A DNA stretch of 24,119 nt from Microcaldota archaeon (GTDB lineage Archaea > Micrarchaeota > Micrarchaeia > Micrarchaeales > CABMGC01): NCBI GenBank assembly GCA_027449585.1, contig DAIDLJ010000004.1, positions 21,590 to 45,708 on the forward strand, read 5' to 3'. Shown here piece by piece: positions 22,289 to 24,119 of the stretch. The position numbers and the translations under genes are program-made. Under the pieces are notes generated by a model. It searched no databases. It was not told the DNA's origin and saw only the letters and a program-made list of their open reading frames with translations. Position 1 is the stretch's first letter; every line of letters begins with the position of its first letter.

Positions 22289-23506
22289 TCATCTTAGCGT
22301 TCCGTAGCCCGAGAGCCTCCATCTCTGGCTGAAGTTCCTAAGTACCGATATCTTTGCATCCTTGTCTATGCAGATCATGTGCTTGAAATCAACGCTCAGC
22401 CTGTCCTTCCTAGCCTTCTTAACGTATCCTACAACTGTGCCGGTTCCAACTCCCATCAAAAGCGGTTCGCCGTCACGGAATGCCTGCTTGGGTATGTCAT
22501 TGCGGTTTAGAGAGACGAATTGGAGCTCCGCCGACTGCGTAGGCTCAGGAAGCTTGCCTGCAAGCCCGACTATCTGCCCTACAAGCCCGTCAGCTTTTGT
22601 GAGCGCCGGGTCGATCTCCGTGCCTATTGCAATTAGTCCGCCAGCCTGAGCCTCGTCAAGCTGGTACTTTCCAGCCGAGAGGCTCTCCACCTTAGTGTAG
22701 ATGGGCTCGTACGACTCCCTCTTGGTCTTGTCCTTTGCCGTGTTTATCCCGGGCCTTATCTCTATCTCCTCGCCCACCTTGAACCTTCCCTTTATTATCG
22801 ATCCCCCTATGACTCCTCCCTTGATATCCTTTATCTGCGTCCCGGGCCTGTTCACGTCGAAAGACCTTGCCACGTACATGACCGGATCTGACTTGAGGTC
22901 GCGCTCAGGGAGCTTTAGGTTGACTATCTCCTCAAGCACCGCATCTACATTGACGTTCTTGTTCGCCATAACCGGAACTATCGGCGCGTTCTCTATCTTG
23001 CTGCCTTTTAGGAACTGCTTTATCTGGTTGTAGTGCTGCCTTGCCTTCTCGATCCCGACTATGTCTATCTTGGTCTGCACCACAATCACCCTGCTTATGT
23101 TGAGCGCATTTATTATCATCAGGTGCTCTCTGGTCTGGGGCATAGGGCACGGCTCCGACGCAGATATGACAAACATCGCGGCATCTATTATGCTCGATCC
23201 TGCTATCGCTGTTGCCATTAGCGTCTCGTGTCCAGGCGCATCAAGAAGGGATATCCTGCGCACAGGGGTCGGCAAAGAGCCGTCCTGGCACTTCTCTTCT
23301 GTGGTGTACCTAGCACCCTCCTTTCCCTCGCACCTGCTTATCAGCGCGTCAGCGTAACCGAGCTTTATCGTCATGCTTCTCTTCACGCTCTCGCTGTGCG
23401 TGTCGGTCCACTGGTGCGTTATCGCAGAAGTAAGCGTCGTCTTGCCATGGTCCACATGGCCAAGGGTCCCTATGTTGAATTCGCTCTGCTTTAACATTTG
23501 AATCAT
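22289..23506 (-). CDS. eif2g: Translation initiation factor aIF2 subunit gamma
   Basis: 405 residues, normal length. GTP-binding motifs: GHVDHGKT (16-23), switch I RSMTIKLGYAD (43-53), DAPGHE (89-94) and QTKID (144-148), followed by two beta-barrel domains. It is the core of the archaeal factor that delivers initiator Met-tRNA to the small subunit. Three deviations are visible: the usual RG[IM]T is RSMT, NKxD is TKID, and the zinc knuckle has only Cys59 and Cys73, with the second Cys of each CxxC replaced (CEGK, CQDG). A second in-frame ATG at 23497 is an alternative start; neither has a clear ribosome binding site. It lies seven bases after eS6, a common archaeal pairing. Confidence 0.95.
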   Translation of the reverse strand: MIQMLKQSEFNIGTLGHVDHGKTTLTSAITHQWTDTHSESVKRSMTIKLGYADALISRCEGKEGARYTTEEKCQDGSLPTPVRRISLLDAPGHETLMATAIAGSSIIDAAMFVISASEPCPMPQTREHLMIINALNISRVIVVQTKIDIVGIEKARQHYNQIKQFLKGSKIENAPIVPVMANKNVNVDAVLEEIVNLKLPERDLKSDPVMYVARSFDVNRPGTQIKDIKGGVIGGSIIKGRFKVGEEIEIRPGINTAKDKTKRESYEPIYTKVESLSAGKYQLDEAQAGGLIAIGTEIDPALTKADGLVGQIVGLAGKLPEPTQSAELQFVSLNRNDIPKQAFRDGEPLLMGVGTGTVVGYVKKARKDRLSVDFKHMICIDKDAKISVLRNFSQRWRLSGYGTLR

Positions 23507-23513
23507 TTCAATT

Positions 23514-23906
23514 CTATTCTTCCTTCTTGGCCTCCTTTGGCTTGAAGATCTCCTCGACAGGCCTTGACCCGTACTCGGTTATAACTGTATTTACCTGGGC
23601 CGTGTCGGTGCTTATCACGCTCCCCCTGACGCTCCTTCTCGACCTGAATCCCTTCTTAGGTCTTGCCATCCCTGGGCCATTTGCGACAAGGACCTTCGCC
23701 TTTCTTGTCCCGTCTATCTCCGGCCTTGACGGGCTGCCTGCCGAGTCGCTCAGTCCAGTTATAAGGAGCTTGTATCCGTCTAGTCCGGCTACTGATCCAT
23801 CGACCACTTCGTTCATCTTCCTGCCCATCAGCAGCCCCTCGCTGCCCTTAGGTATCTCTGCCTGCGCCGTCTTTCCAGTCTTCTTGTCGGAAAACACTAT
23901 TTTCAT
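23514..23906 (-). CDS. rps6e: Small-subunit ribosomal protein eS6
   Basis: 130 residues. Recognised from MKIVFSDKKTGKTAQAE at the N-terminus, GRKMNEVVDGS, GLDGYKLLITGLSDSAG, then RPKKGFRSRRSVRGSVIS and QVNTVITEYG. Length matches archaeal eS6, which lacks the long eukaryotic phosphorylated tail; here the end is a short Lys/Glu-rich extension. It is a component of the 30S ribosomal subunit. It starts 22 bases after the AAA ATPase stop and is probably co-transcribed with aIF2-gamma. Confidence 0.95.
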   Translation of the reverse strand: MKIVFSDKKTGKTAQAEIPKGSEGLLMGRKMNEVVDGSVAGLDGYKLLITGLSDSAGSPSRPEIDGTRKAKVLVANGPGMARPKKGFRSRRSVRGSVISTDTAQVNTVITEYGSRPVEEIFKPKEAKKEE

Positions 23907-23928
23907 AAAATCATCTTAGCGTAATAAA

Positions 23929-24117
23929 TCATCTGTACATGCTCTGCGGCTCCTCCTTGAACCTGCTTATCCTCTCGGAAAGCTCCCTTGGCACCGCAGG
24001 ATGCACCTCTGTTAGCGCGTGGTCGAAGTCTGACTTGTTGACCACATCGCGCTTGTGCCTTATGGCGTTCATGCCGGCCTCCCTGCACACGTTCTCTATC
24101 TCCGCGCCGGTGTAGTT
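23929..24117 (-). CDS. C-terminal end of a Cdc48/VAT-type AAA ATPase (partial)
   Basis: The minus-strand frame entering from the right edge gives 62 residues and a TGA at 23929-23931. It begins NYTGAEIENVCREAGMNAIR, the sensor-2 helical region of the D2 AAA module (compare GYTGADIEAVCREAA in Cdc48), then SDFDHALTEVHPAVP and ends EEPQSMYR. Cdc48/VAT is a hexameric ATP-driven unfoldase in the cytoplasm. Only the lid subdomain is visible, so another AAA family, such as a proteasome-activating ATPase, is not fully excluded. Confidence 0.85.
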   Translation of the reverse strand, partial: NYTGAEIENVCREAGMNAIRHKRDVVNKSDFDHALTEVHPAVPRELSERISRFKEEPQSMYR

Positions 24118-24119
24118 TT

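Noticed and set aside
1..24119. CRISPR array or insertion sequence
   Set aside because: No regularly spaced direct repeats, transposase motif or terminal inverted repeats were seen.

Overview
The window looks like a chromosomal segment of a small-genome archaeon, most likely a DPANN lineage close to Micrarchaeota/ARMAN. Evidence for archaea: topoisomerase VI subunit B, a Pno1/Dim2-type KH protein, aIF2-gamma, ribosomal protein eS6, a Cdc48/VAT-type AAA ATPase, class III (pilin-type) signal peptides, TATA boxes placed for leaderless transcripts, and GGTGA-type ribosome binding sites inside operons. ATA (Ile) and AGG (Arg) codons are used heavily. The phylum-level assignment is inference from gene style, not from a marker tree.

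Region 1 (1-16262, + strand) is one long accessory locus resembling a type IV secretion / DNA-transfer machine. It begins with the 3' end of one polytopic membrane protein and five complete ones in tandem (134-6475), all sharing the same internal signature and so paralogous; they look like VirB6/TrbL/CedA-type channel subunits. Next is a 798-residue basic, low-complexity protein with an N-terminal membrane anchor and C-terminal LRV/HEAT-like repeats (6510-8906). Then come two paralogous proteins with a two-helix membrane anchor and a soluble domain (9020-10688), read here as a VirB3 plus VirB4-N-terminal-domain unit split from its motor, followed by the VirB4/HerA-class ATPase (10694-12199), a small protein that copies the ATPase's C-terminal helical module, a Cys-motif two-helix membrane protein, a coiled-coil/winged-helix protein, an unlisted 52-residue ORF and an 813-residue surface protein with both ends predicted in the cytoplasm. 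Gene gaps are mostly a few bases, with promoters visible only before 6510, 9020 and 12892. No relaxase, integrase or VirD4-type coupling protein is seen, which fits a DNA-uptake or cell-contact device (compare the archaeal Ced/Ted systems) better than a self-transmissible element. This locus is the best candidate for an undescribed system.

Region 2 (16293-18435, - strand) is a housekeeping pair: KH-domain protein (Pno1/Dim2-like) and Top6B, overlapping at their ends. Region 3 (18436-19308) holds a divergent promoter region, a coiled-coil winged-helix regulator candidate with an odd upstream mini-ORF arrangement, and two hairpin terminators. Region 4 (19309-21156, - strand) holds two pilin-signal LamG-type surface proteins with nearly identical ends and divergent middles. 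Region 5 (21254-24119) holds a DHH/DHHA1 phosphoesterase (+), abutting with no gap on the convergent aIF2-gamma, eS6 and the 3' end of a Cdc48-type ATPase (-). No tRNA, rRNA, CRISPR array, transposase or integrase was recognised.
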